Positions 1 through 8,141 of a stretch of DNA of 64,000 nucleotides are shown here, piece by piece (the first letter of the stretch is position 1; each line of letters opens with the position of its first letter). Under the pieces are notes generated by a model. The model did no database searches, was not told the DNA's origin, and was given only the letters and a program-made list of their open reading frames with translations. Origin of the DNA: JBBROS01 sp963752225 (GTDB taxonomy: Bacteria; Pseudomonadota; Alphaproteobacteria; Acetobacterales; Acetobacteraceae); assembly GCA_963752225.1 (NCBI GenBank), contig CAVVXS010000014.1, forward strand, positions 1 through 64,000, in the 5' to 3' direction. A program made the position numbers and the translations under genes.

Positions 1-57
1 GAACCCGGCGGTTTTACCGGAAAAGTTAAACTTCTCCCCCCATCCAGCCGTAGTTTC

Positions 58-913
58 TACGGCTTTTGGCAGACTAGTACGCGGGGAATGCCGGCGTAAT
101 CGGGAGTGGTAGCGGGATGGCGCCATCCTCGAGGAGAGCGGTGACTCCGGGAAGACTGTCGAAGCCGAGTTCGAGGGCTAAGCGGCCTTCCGGCTTCAGG
201 ACGCGGTGTGCTTCAGGGATAAGGCGGCGATAGAGATCCAGGCCATCAGGGCCGGCGAAGAGGGCTGGCGGGGTTCCCATTCGGCTACTTCGCGCTGCAG
301 AATGTTCGTCGTCGCGGATGTAGGGTGGGTTGGAGACGACCAGATTCGCGGAGTTGGTTTCGATTGCGGAGAGGAGGTCGCAGAGGAGGAAGGTGACTTC
401 GCGTTGAGTGCGTTGGCGTTCGTTTGAGCTACTCGCAGGGCACGTTCGGAGATGTCGGTCGTCAGGATTTGGGCTCTCGATTCCAGAGCAGCGTCACGGC
501 GATGGCGCCAGAGCCGCAGCCTACATCGATTACGGTGCCGCTAAATGGGGCAGCGCGGCTTCGACCAGGTGTTCCGTTTCGGGGCGCGGAATCAGGACAT
601 CTGGGGTAACGCGGAAGGGGCGGCCGTAGAATTCTTGCGTGCCCGTGATGTATTGAGTGGGTTTCCCCTCCAGGCGTTGGTGGAGGTAGCGGCCGTAATG
701 GATCCATTCGAGCTCCGTGAGGGGTTGCTCGGGGTGGGCGAAAAGGTAGGCGCGTTCCTGATGGAGCGCGTGGCAGAGCAGAACTTCTGCGGTGAGTTTC
801 GGACGGGGAATTATGATTGGCGAGAAGAGCTGTACCTTGGTTGCGGCTTCGCCGATGGTGAGGAGGAAATGCGTTCCCTGACGGTCAGAGCTGGAGGGGG
901 GATTCGGAGACAT
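58..913 (-). CDS. prmC: PrmC release-factor glutamine methyltransferase, multiply frameshifted
   Basis: PrmC methylates the glutamine of the GGQ motif in RF1 and RF2. The frame from 913 encodes a normal N-terminal helical domain ending in the family motif IPRPETE. Homology then jumps frame repeatedly: the SAM-binding stretch VIDVGCGSGAIAV, the catalytic NPPY motif (near 310-325), LFAGPDGLDLYRRL, and a C-terminus DYAGIPRVLVCQKP ending at 58. Intact coding can be pieced together only with at least six frame changes, near 543, 490, 407, 300, 277 and 105. The gene lies 13 bp after prfA, the usual neighbour. So many indels in a conserved housekeeping gene, with no internal decay of motifs, point to sequencing errors near a contig end rather than a true pseudogene. 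Confidence 0.85.
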
Positions 914-926
914 CTGCGGTTTTTCC

Positions 927-2004
927 TTAAGCGGCTTGGCCTTGCTGCTTCAGTTTTTCGGTTTGGTAATGCGCGGTGAGTGCGTCGACAATTTGTTCCA
1001 GCCGGCCATCCATCACCATGTCGAGCTGGTGCAGCGTGAGGCCGATGCGGTGATCGGTGAGGCGGTTTTGGGGGAAGTTGTAGGTGCGGATCTTTTCGCT
1101 GCGGTCGCCGGTGCCGACCATGCTTGCGCTCGGCGCCCAGTTCGGCCTGCTGCTTTTCGAGCTCGATTTCGTAGAGGCGGGAACGCAGGACGCGCATGGC
1201 TTTCGCGCGGTTCTTGATCTGCGTTTTCTCGTCCTGGCAGGACACGATCGTGCCGGTGGGAAGGTGCGTCAGGCGCACGGCGGAATAGGTGGTGTTGACC
1301 GATTGACCGCCCGGGCCGGAAGAGCAGAACGTGTCGATCCGGATGTCTTTGTCTTCGATCTTCAGCTCCACTTCGTCGGCTTCCGGCAGCACGGCGACGG
1401 TGATGGCGGAAGTGTGGACGCGGCCCTGCGTCTCCGTCACCGGCACGCGCTGCACGCGATGCACGCCGCTTTCGTACTGCAGTTTGCTGTACACCTTATC
1501 GCCGCTGATCAGCGCGATGACTTCCTTCAAACCGCCCACGGAGCTTTCGCTTTCGGAAGTGATTTCGATTTTCCAGTGCTGCGTTTCGGCGTAGCGGGAG
1601 TACATGCGGAAAATTTCCGCGGCGAAGAGCGTGGCTTCGTCGCCGCCGGTGCCGGCGCGGATTTCGAGCACGACGTTCTTTTCATCGATCGGATCTTTCG
1701 GCAGCAGCAGGACTTTCAGATCGGCTTCCACTTGCGCGATGGCCGGCTCGATGCGCGCGATTTCGTCCTGCGCCATCTGCTTCAGTTCGGGATCGGGCTC
1801 GGTCAGCATGGATTTGGCTTGCGCGAGATCGTCATCCAGGCGCTTCCATTCGCGGTACTTGCTGACGATTTCTTCAAGATCGCTGCGCGATTTGGCGGCT
1901 TTGCGGTATTGATCGCCATCGCTGATGATGGCGGGATCGGAAAGCTGCCGCGTCAGCTCATCGAAACGTTTTTCGGATTCGGCGAGCCGTTCGGAAAATT
2001 GCAT
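927..2004 (-). CDS. prfA: Peptide chain release factor 1 (one frameshift)
   Basis: RF1 recognises UAA and UAG stop codons and triggers peptide release on the ribosome. The tripeptide anticodon PVT (residues 188-190) marks it as RF1 rather than RF2. The GGQ catalytic motif is at residues 232-234, inside CSSGPGGQSVN. The N-terminal coiled region (1-100) and the conserved EIRAGTGGDEA segment (114-124) are present. The frame from 2004 is good to about residue 293, then shifts near 1121-1125; homology resumes as MVGTGDRSEKIRTYNFPQ and ends at 927. Full length would be about 358 residues, normal for the family. It follows the DUF1385 gene by 5 bp and precedes prmC, forming one minus-strand operon. 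The single shift is probably a sequencing error, since the gene is essential. Confidence 0.93.
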
Positions 2005-2009
2005 GGCGA

Positions 2010-2982
2010 TTAGGCGATAACCAGTTCGCCGCCTTGTTTGGCTTCGAGCGACATGGCGCGGTCAAGCGCGGCGATGGCGACTTCCGCCTGATCATCGGAA
2101 GGCGGCTTGGTGGTGATGCGTTGCAGCCAGAGACCGGGAGCGGTGAGCGGCGCGAGAGCCGAGCCTGCCGCTTGGCGGCAAAGCGGATCAGTTCATAGCT
2201 GATGCCGGTGATGAAGGGAAGCAGGACGATGCGGGAGGCGAGTTTCGCGCCGAAGGAATCGAACGGAATCAGCATGTAGGTGAGCATGGAGATCACCATG
2301 ACCACCAGCAGAAAACTGGTGCCGCAGCGGGGATGCCACGTGACGAAATACTGCGCATTTTCGACGTTGACCGGCTTGCCGGATTCGTAGTTGAAGACCA
2401 CTTTGTGCTCCGCGCCGTGATATTCGAAGACGCGCCGGATATCTTTCGCGCGGGAGACCACCAACAGGAAACCGAGGAAGATCGCAAGGCGGATGACGCC
2501 ATCAAGCGCGTTGAACGCGATCCGGCCGTTGACGGCGGGGAAACATGTCCGAGCTGCGTGACCAGATAAAGCGGCACCAACTTGTACATCACGATGAAAA
2601 ACGCGAGCGAGAAGATCAGGTTGCAGGCAAGCGCCCAATTCGAGATTTCTTTCGGCTTTTCCGCGGCATCCTCGGCAAGAGCCGCATTGGCGGAGAAGCG
2701 CAGGGCTTTGAGGCCCAGGGACATGGCCTGGCCGAGCGTGCCGATGCCGCGCAGGATGGGCAGTTTCCAGATTTTGTTCTTTTCGGAAAGGCGGGAGACC
2801 GGCATTTCGTCGGTGATGATTTCGCCGTTCGGCTTGCGGACAGCGACGCAATAACTGTGGGGAGCGCGCATCATGACGCCCTCCATAACGGCTTGTCCGC
2901 CGACGAGGGTTTCCTCGCCGCTTTCGAGGATGGGGAGCATTTGGATATGAGTAAAAAGACGCAGGAAGGTGCTAGGCGACAC
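2010..2982 (-). CDS. DUF1385 membrane protein (two frameshifts)
   Basis: A DUF1385 (YqhQ-like) integral membrane protein of unknown role, often linked to prfA/prmC. The family signature GGQAVMEGVMMRAP lies near residues 28-41. Several hydrophobic segments follow, then the conserved region EYHGAEHKVVFNYE and a CGTSF-containing helix. The reading frame changes near 2548 (between LVTQLGHV and AVNGRIAFNALDG) and again near 2170; the C-terminus ends in QGGELVIA at 2010. The start is taken as the GTG at 2982, which has GAGAGG six bases upstream; an ATG at 2940 is the alternative. It heads the DUF1385-prfA-prmC operon. The frameshifts match the error pattern of the two genes downstream. Confidence 0.85.
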
Positions 2983-3101
2983 GTAAACCTCTCATTAATT
3001 ATACGTTGCGACGGAGAGAAAAGATTCAAGAGGCGAAGACTCCGAACGCGGAACGCGGTTTGCGATTACAGCGGCACTGGCGCAGCAGGTGGCGGACCGG
3101 A

Positions 3102-3529
3102 TTACCGCTTGCGAGGCGAGATGATCCCGGTGTTCAGGCCCAGCATGTTGAGCCCGCCGAAGAAGCGGGCGTGTTCGATTTTCATGCAGCGGTCCATGAC
3201 GACTTCGAGGCCAGCGGCTTTGGCGCGGTCGGCGGCTTGTTCGTTGACGATGCCCAGCTGCATCCAGACGGCTTTCGCGCCGATCGCGATCGCCTCTTCG
3301 ACAATGGGCGGGACCGCTGCGGGGTCGCGAAAAATGTCCACGATGTCGACTTGTCTGGGATGTCTTTGAGGCTCGCGTAGCTTTTCTGGCCTAGGATCTC
3401 CTTTTCTCTTGGATTGACCGGGATGACTTCGAAGCCTCTGCTTTTCAGGTAAATCGCGACGAAGTGGCTGGGCCGCGACGTGTTGCCCGAAAGGCCCACC
3501 ATGGCGACACGCTTGCCAAGCGCGAGCAC
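3102..3529 (-). CDS. CoA-binding (YccU-type) protein (one frameshift)
   Basis: A short Rossmann-fold CoA-binding protein of the YccU/COG1832 type, usually about 140 residues, with no assigned reaction. The N-terminal part shows the nucleotide-binding start VAMVGLSGN and the family motif VIPVNPREKEILGQKSY. The C-terminal part shows AVWMQLGIVNEQAA and VVMDRCMKIEH, typical of the family's end. The two halves lie in different frames, with the switch near 3350-3360 after LKDIP. The start is uncertain: a GTG at 3529 or an ATG at 3502, both just after the metY stop at 3538, so the gene probably shares metY's transcript. Confidence 0.8.
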
Positions 3530-3537
3530 GTCGCGCC

Positions 3538-4815
3538 TTAGCTGAGCGCTTGGTCCAGGTCCCATAGGATGTCCTCGATATCTTCGAGACCGATCGAGAG
3601 GCGAACCATATCGTCCGTGATGCCGCCCGAGATCCGGTCTTCCGCACCCAGCTGTTGGTGGGTGGTGGAGGCGGGATGAATGACCAGGCTTTTGGCATCG
3701 CCCACATTCGCCAAGTGGGAGAAGAGTTGCAGTTTCTCGATGAACTTGCGGCCGGCTTCCATTCCGCCTTCGATCCCGAAAGTCATCACCGCGCCGGAGC
3801 CGAGCGGCAGATACTTCTGCGCGAGCGCATGGTACGGGCTTTGCTTCAGGCCAGGGTAGTTCACCCATTTCACCTGTTCATGGGCGGCCAGGTGCTCGGC
3901 CACAGCCTGCGCGTTCTGGCAGTGGCGCGCCATTCTCAGCGGAAGCGTTTCCACACCCTGCAGCAGCAGGAACGAATTAAACGGGCTGGCGGCGGGACCG
4001 AAATCGCGCAGACCTTCGACTCTGGCCTTGAGGATGAACGCGAAACTGCCGAATGTTTCGTGGAACTTCATGCCGTGATAGCCGGGGCTGGGCTCCGTCA
4101 TCTGCGGGAAGTTGCCTTTGTCCCAAGGAAACTTGCCGGCATCCACGATCAGGCCGCCAATGGTGGTGCCGTGGCCGCCCAGGAACTTCGTGGCGGAGTG
4201 CAGGACGATATCGGCGCCGTGCTCGATGGGGCGGCAGAGATAAGGCGAGGCGAAGGTGTTGTCGACAAAGAGAGGCAGGTTGGCCTCATGCGCGATCCTG
4301 GCGACTGCTTCCAGGTCGACCACATTCATGCGCGGATTCGCCAGCGTTTCGCAGTACAGGAGCTTGGTCTTTGGCGTGATCGCGCGGCGGAAGTTCTCGG
4401 GTTCGTCCGGATCGACGAAGGTAGTCGAGATTCCCAGGCGGCGCAGGCTGACGTCCATTTGCGTGTGGGTGCCGCCATAGATGGTGCTGGCGGAGACGAT
4501 TTCATCGCCTGAGCCGGCCAGGTTCGCGATGGCGAGGAATTGCGCGGCTTGTCCGCTGCCGACCGCGAGCGCGCCCACCCCGCTTTCCAGGGCTGCAATC
4601 CGTTCTTCGAGAACCGCGGTGGTGGGGTTCATGATGCGTGTGTAGATGTGCCCGAATCGCTGCAGATTGAAGAGATGCGCGGCGTGTTCGGTGTCTTCAA
4701 AGACGTAGGAGCTGGTTTGGTAAATGGGTACGGCGCGCGCGCCCGTTTCTTTATCGGGGATCTGGCCCGCGTGCAGCGCTCTGGTGTTGAAGCCGAATTC
4801 TCTTTCAGTAGTCAT
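3538..4815 (-). CDS. metY: O-acetylhomoserine sulfhydrylase
   Basis: A PLP enzyme that makes homocysteine from O-acetyl-L-homoserine and sulfide in methionine synthesis. The 425-residue length fits the family. The N-terminus carries the typical FNTRALHAGQ, and the cofactor-binding lysine is K210 in SATKFLGGHG. The Cys/Met-metabolism fold is complete, with TEPSPGYHG near residue 240 and the C-terminal RLSIGLEDIEDI. The start ATG at 4815 is preceded by a structured 160-base leader. The CoA-binding gene follows at 9 bp. With cysK nearby, this region concentrates sulfur assimilation. The frame is intact, unlike the genes downstream of it. Confidence 0.96.
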   Translation of the reverse strand: MTTEREFGFNTRALHAGQIPDKETGARAVPIYQTSSYVFEDTEHAAHLFNLQRFGHIYTRIMNPTTAVLEERIAALESGVGALAVGSGQAAQFLAIANLAGSGDEIVSASTIYGGTHTQMDVSLRRLGISTTFVDPDEPENFRRAITPKTKLLYCETLANPRMNVVDLEAVARIAHEANLPLFVDNTFASPYLCRPIEHGADIVLHSATKFLGGHGTTIGGLIVDAGKFPWDKGNFPQMTEPSPGYHGMKFHETFGSFAFILKARVEGLRDFGPAASPFNSFLLLQGVETLPLRMARHCQNAQAVAEHLAAHEQVKWVNYPGLKQSPYHALAQKYLPLGSGAVMTFGIEGGMEAGRKFIEKLQLFSHLANVGDAKSLVIHPASTTHQQLGAEDRISGGITDDMVRLSIGLEDIEDILWDLDQALS

Positions 4816-4976
4816 TTTGGTTTCCCTGTGCTGCGCCCCAGCCGTCTCCTCCGGAACTTTCGATACGGAGGATGTCTGAAACGTTTACTTCGAAGTGAAC
4901 TTTTCCGGGCAACTCTCGGCCGGACAAAGTGGTGCGGCCTGTTGCTCCGGTTGCCCCCCGCGATGGTCTCATAATA
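4816..4976 (-). promoter_or_regulatory. Candidate structured leader upstream of metY
   Basis: The space before metY contains three consecutive stem-forming sequences on the transcribed strand. First, a 7-bp outer stem (4907-4913 with 4950-4956) encloses a 5-bp inner stem (4918-4922 with 4935-4939). Second, a near-perfect 18-base palindrome GTTTACTTCGAAGTGAAC lies at 4883-4900. Third, a TCCTCCG/CGGAGGA pair holds a purine-rich tract about 30 bases before the start codon. TATTAT (complement of 4971-4976) could be a -10 element. I could not match this to a known SAM riboswitch class, so regulation by RNA structure or by a dimeric repressor at the palindrome is inference. Confidence 0.35.
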
Positions 4977-5004
4977 CGCAAACGGCTTCGCGCGGAAGGG
5001 ACGC

Positions 5005-5946
5005 TCATTTCGGCTTTTTCTTCTTGGGAGGAGCTTCGCCGGGTGCGGGACCGAGCTTCAACTCCTCCACATAATCCTTCGCGGGGGCGGATGGGGCGGC
5101 GGCGGTGGGCGGCGGAGCCAAGGGGGCACTCTCGCCTTTGCACTGTGCCAGTTCCAAAGCGATTTCGCCTACGGAAACCCAGCCCTGTGCGGCTTTCTTT
5201 TCGATGACGAACTTCTTCAGCGCCGTCTCGCCCCGCGCGCGCGCAATCTCCTCTTCAGGGGCGGCGGTGGATTGCGGAAGATCAAGAGGCTTTTCGGCGG
5301 ATTGGCGAATGGCCCAACTGGTGCCTCCGGTCATGGTTTCATAGCGCGAGTAGCGCATCTGATCGCCATCGGACACGCCGCGATCCAGCACAAGGGAGCC
5401 GCTGCGCGGTGAATCGAACCAGAACTTCTGGATGGAGCCGATACTGCCTTCCGGCAGCACTTCGTGTTTGCGCCAGGATTTTCCGCCGTCGGTGGTCAGG
5501 AGCAGAAAGGGGTCGCCGGGAAGCGGGGTGACGCGTTGGCCGCTCACCCAGCCGGTATCGAAATTTGTGAATTGAACGCGGTCGAGTTCGCCCCCGCGGA
5601 CACGCTCCCCCTCTTCGCGCCAGGTGGCACCGCCATCGTCACTGGCCAGAAGAATGGAATAAAGAGTGACTTGGGCAGAGTGAATGTTCCCCGTTACAAA
5701 GAGTTTGCGGCCGAGCGGATAGACGTGTGAGATTTCCAGATACACGGGGCACGGTTCGGCTTCCGAACAGGTCATGCCGGCCCATTGTAAGTCGTCTTCC
5801 GTGCAGGTATAAGAGGGACGAAAAGGGTCAGCAGCCCAGGCAGTGGCCGCCATGAGGAAGAGGAGGACGAGCGGGCGCGATTGTTTGATAGGGGTGAGCG
5901 CGCCCGCTCTCTTGGGGATGTGCTGAGAAGACGACACAAGTTCCAC
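5005..5946 (-). CDS. Secreted BNR/Asp-box repeat protein
   Basis: A 313-residue exported protein with no assignable reaction. A hydrophobic signal segment (about residues 25-38) ends at TAWAAD, a likely signal-peptidase site. Two Asp-box type repeats follow, SDDGGATWREE and TTDGGKSWRKH, as in sialidase-like or Ycf48-like beta-propellers; a third, degenerate one is TGGTSWA. The C-terminus is rich in Pro and Ala and ends in a lysine-proline tail. Four cysteines cluster near residues 48-67, which could form disulfides in the periplasm. The start is a GTG at 5946. Solibacter-type acidobacteria carry many such propeller proteins. Confidence 0.7.
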   Translation of the reverse strand: MELVSSSQHIPKRAGALTPIKQSRPLVLLFLMAATAWAADPFRPSYTCTEDDLQWAGMTCSEAEPCPVYLEISHVYPLGRKLFVTGNIHSAQVTLYSILLASDDGGATWREEGERVRGGELDRVQFTNFDTGWVSGQRVTPLPGDPFLLLTTDGGKSWRKHEVLPEGSIGSIQKFWFDSPRSGSLVLDRGVSDGDQMRYSRYETMTGGTSWAIRQSAEKPLDLPQSTAAPEEEIARARGETALKKFVIEKKAAQGWVSVGEIALELAQCKGESAPLAPPPTAAAPSAPAKDYVEELKLGPAPGEAPPKKKKPK

Positions 5947-5981
5947 CGATGGTTACTCAGGAATTAAAATTTTACTTATCG

Positions 5982-6938
5982 TCAGTTTTCGAACATCCCT
6001 TCGAAGAGGATGCTGCTGAGATAACGCTCGCCCGCATCGGGAAGCACTACAACGATAGTTTTCCCTTTGTATTCCGGCTGCTTCGCAAGACGGACTGCAG
6101 CGGCGGCGGCGGCTCCACAGGAGATCCCGCAGAGAATGCCTTCTTCCCGCGCCAGGCGGCGGGCCATCTCGATGGACTCTTCGTTGGTGACCTGCTCCAC
6201 GCGATCAATCAGCGAAACGTCGAGATTGTCAGGAACGAACCCCGCTCCGATTCCCTGAATTTTGTGCGGCCCGGGTTTCAGCGCTTCCCCTTCGAGAGTC
6301 TGGGTAATCACCGGGCTGGCAGAGGGTTCTACAGCAACCATCTGGACCGGCGCGCCTTTCTCGTGCTTCAGATACCGGCCCACCCCGGTGAGCGTGCCGC
6401 CGGTGCCGACACCGCTGACGAAAACATCAATCTTGCCTTCCGTATCGTTCCAGACTTCCGGACCGGTGGTGCGAAAATGAATTTCCGGGTTGGCGGGATT
6501 CTTGAACTGTTGAAGGATGACGTAGCGCCCGGGATCATCTTCCAGCATCTTTTCCGCAGTCCCGATAGCGCCATTCATTCCCTTCGCGCCCTCTGTGAGG
6601 ACCACGTTGGCGCCAAATACCTTCAGAACTTTTCGGCGTTCCATTGACATCGTATCCGGCAGGGTCAGGGTGACCTTATAGCCGCGGGCGGCACCCACGA
6701 AAGCGAGCGCAATCCCGGTATTTCCGCTGGTTGGCTCCAGAATTTCTTTGCCGGGCTTGAGTACGCCACGTTTCTCGGCATCCCAAACCATAGCGGCGCC
6801 AATGCGGCACTTCACGGAGAATGCCGGGTTACGGCCTTCAATCTTTGCGAGGACGGTTGCTCCCGCCCCATCCACCACGCGGTTCAGCTTAACGAGCGGA
6901 GTCTTGCCAATACTTAAGGAATTATCTGCGTAGATCAT
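5982..6938 (-). CDS. cysK: Cysteine synthase A
   Basis: O-acetylserine (thiol)-lyase, making cysteine from O-acetylserine and sulfide with PLP. The cofactor lysine is K43 in FSVKCRIG. The substrate loop EPTSGNTG and the phosphate-binding GVGTGGTLTG are intact, as is GISCGAAAAAA, which is typical of CysK. At 318 residues the length is normal. It starts 3 bp after the stop of an Rrf2-family regulator, so the two are one transcription unit. That pairing matters because in Bacillus the Rrf2 protein CymR acts in complex with CysK. No frame problems are seen. Confidence 0.96.
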   Translation of the reverse strand: MIYADNSLSIGKTPLVKLNRVVDGAGATVLAKIEGRNPAFSVKCRIGAAMVWDAEKRGVLKPGKEILEPTSGNTGIALAFVGAARGYKVTLTLPDTMSMERRKVLKVFGANVVLTEGAKGMNGAIGTAEKMLEDDPGRYVILQQFKNPANPEIHFRTTGPEVWNDTEGKIDVFVSGVGTGGTLTGVGRYLKHEKGAPVQMVAVEPSASPVITQTLEGEALKPGPHKIQGIGAGFVPDNLDVSLIDRVEQVTNEESIEMARRLAREEGILCGISCGAAAAAAVRLAKQPEYKGKTIVVVLPDAGERYLSSILFEGMFEN

Positions 6939-6941
6939 TTA

Positions 6942-7367
6942 TCAAATCTCCCAATTCGGTACAAAACGGGCACGTTTCTCGGACCAGTCGCGGCAGATGG
7001 TAGCGAAATTCACGGTGTCGAGTTCGCGCGAAATGGCCTGCTCCACTCTTTGCCAAAGGTCTCCGAAAGGCGAGTCAACAGGCCTGCGGATCTGTTCTTT
7101 TTCATTTTGCCGGCCATCGACAAAGCGGAGGACGCCGCCTACAGTAATGGTGTCGGCGGGACGGGCTAGAAGATAACCGCCTTCCGCGCCTCGTTTCGAT
7201 TCCACGAATCCCGCTTGTTTCAGGCTGGCCAGAATCAACTCAAGAAACTTCTGGGGAATCTGCTGGCGGCGGGCGATGTCGGCAATCTTGATCGGTTCGC
7301 CCATGGGCTGCGAAGCCAGATCAAAAATTGCTTTGACGGCGTACTCTCCCTTTACGGAAAAATGCAT
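6942..7367 (-). CDS. Rrf2-family regulator, CymR-like
   Basis: A 141-residue winged-helix repressor of the Rrf2 family. The start (MHFSVKGEYAVKAIFDLA) and the recognition-helix region IPQKFLELILASLKQAGF are typical. The wing GAEGGYLLARP is complete. The three-cysteine Fe-S cluster motif of IscR and NsrR is absent; a single Cys sits in TICRDW. This favours a CymR-type cysteine regulator over an Fe-S sensor. It lies directly before cysK in the same operon, so it probably controls cysteine synthesis and perhaps metY. A promoter-like pair sits only about 14 bases upstream of its start. Confidence 0.88.
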   Translation of the reverse strand: MHFSVKGEYAVKAIFDLASQPMGEPIKIADIARRQQIPQKFLELILASLKQAGFVESKRGAEGGYLLARPADTITVGGVLRFVDGRQNEKEQIRRPVDSPFGDLWQRVEQAISRELDTVNFATICRDWSEKRARFVPNWEI

Positions 7368-7380
7368 GGCTTTGAAAACC

Positions 7381-7408
7381 GCTATACCCTACTAGAGATT
7401 ATGGACAA
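7381..7408 (-). promoter_or_regulatory. Candidate promoter of rrf2-cysK
   Basis: On the minus strand, TTGTCC (complement of 7403-7408) and TATAGC (complement of 7381-7386) are 16 bases apart and resemble a sigma-70 promoter. Only 13 bases separate the -10 from the ATG at 7367, so the transcript would be nearly leaderless. Confidence 0.4.
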
Positions 7409-7445
7409 AGCGGCAGGAAAAGACAATGCGGCAAAAAAAGCAATA

Positions 7446-7495
7446 AAAAAGCCGCGCGTTACCCCTGAAAAACTGGGGCACTCACGCGGCTTTTA
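7446..7495. terminator. Bidirectional intrinsic terminator
   Basis: GCCGCG and CGCGGC form the base of a stem with an inner CCCC/GGGG pairing, flanked by an A-run on the left and TTTT on the right. For the minus-strand small gene ending at 7515, the stem is followed by six or more U residues, a strong intrinsic terminator. Confidence 0.8.
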
Positions 7496-7514
7496 TTTGC
7501 CCGGAGGCAAGAAA

Positions 7515-7691
7515 CTACTTGGCAGGAGGAGTGGTGGTCTTGCTATCGTCCATCTTCTTCTTTTTCTTCATTTTCTTCTTGTCCATCTTGCTGCTATCGT
7601 CCATCTTCTTGTCGTCCATCTTGTCCTGCGCGAATGCGAAGGAACCGAGTCCGATACCGAGGCCGAGGGCCAGAACCATCAACTTTTTCAT
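7515..7691 (-). CDS. Small secreted MXKDX-repeat peptide
   Basis: A 58-residue gene. The start ATG at 7691 has AAGGAG 11 bases upstream. Residues 1-22 are a signal peptide (MKKLMVLALGLGIG, then SFAFAQ). The mature part is almost entirely Met, Lys, Asp and Ser, in repeats such as DKMDDKKMDDSSKMDKKK, and ends in TTTPPAK. This matches the pentapeptide MXKDX repeat family of small exported peptides, whose function is unknown; metal binding by the Met/Asp residues is a guess. It has its own ribosome site and a strong terminator 20 bp downstream, so it is a single-gene unit. Confidence 0.8.
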   Translation of the reverse strand: MKKLMVLALGLGIGLGSFAFAQDKMDDKKMDDSSKMDKKKMKKKKKMDDSKTTTPPAK

Positions 7692-7919
7692 TTGTGTGAT
7701 TTCTCCTTGGGATTTAACAACTTGTAACGAGGGCTACTCGTCTCAGGCTGTATCATAGCGAAGGATTCATGAATTGTTTCTATACGAGGAATTAAATTGA
7801 CTTAATCTGGTGCTAAGAAGTCCAGTCACGTGAAGACCAATACGCTAAGGTGCTTCTTTATAACGACTTGGAAAATAATTAACGGATCTCGAGGAACCTC
7901 TCTGATAGCTTCGGACCGG

Positions 7920-8141
7920 ATGCGAAAGACTCAATTTGCCAGCAAACTGGCCCGACGATCCGGAGTCACGCGGGCCGAAGCGGCGGACCAATTGGATCAG
8001 GTTGTTCATAAGATCGTCACGAACCTTCGGAAGGGCAAGCCGGCGTCCTTACCGGGTTTGGGCCAGTTTCAACCCGGCGTAACCTGGCAGTTCGAGTTCG
8101 ATCCCAAATCTGGAAAGGGGCGCAATGACAAGGGGGACTAG
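7920..8141 (+). CDS. Short HU-like DNA-binding protein
   Basis: A 73-residue protein with the N-terminal helical body of the HU/IHF family: MRKTQFASKLARRSGV, then EAADQLDQVVHKIV, then the turn GKPASLPGLGQF. Normal HU is about 90 residues; here the beta-arm that inserts into DNA is missing or very short, replaced by a polar tail. The start at ATG 7920 is chosen because HU homology begins there; in-frame sequence from 7830 has no homology. The stop overlaps the start of the next gene by 17 bp, so translation is coupled. The pairing suggests it works with the TIR protein rather than as a general nucleoid protein. Confidence 0.75.
   Translation: MRKTQFASKLARRSGVTRAEAADQLDQVVHKIVTNLRKGKPASLPGLGQFQPGVTWQFEFDPKSGKGRNDKGD

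Noticed and set aside
4816..4976. A canonical SAM-I or SAM-II riboswitch before metY
   Set aside because: The conserved core sequences and stem order of those classes are not present; only generic stems are seen.
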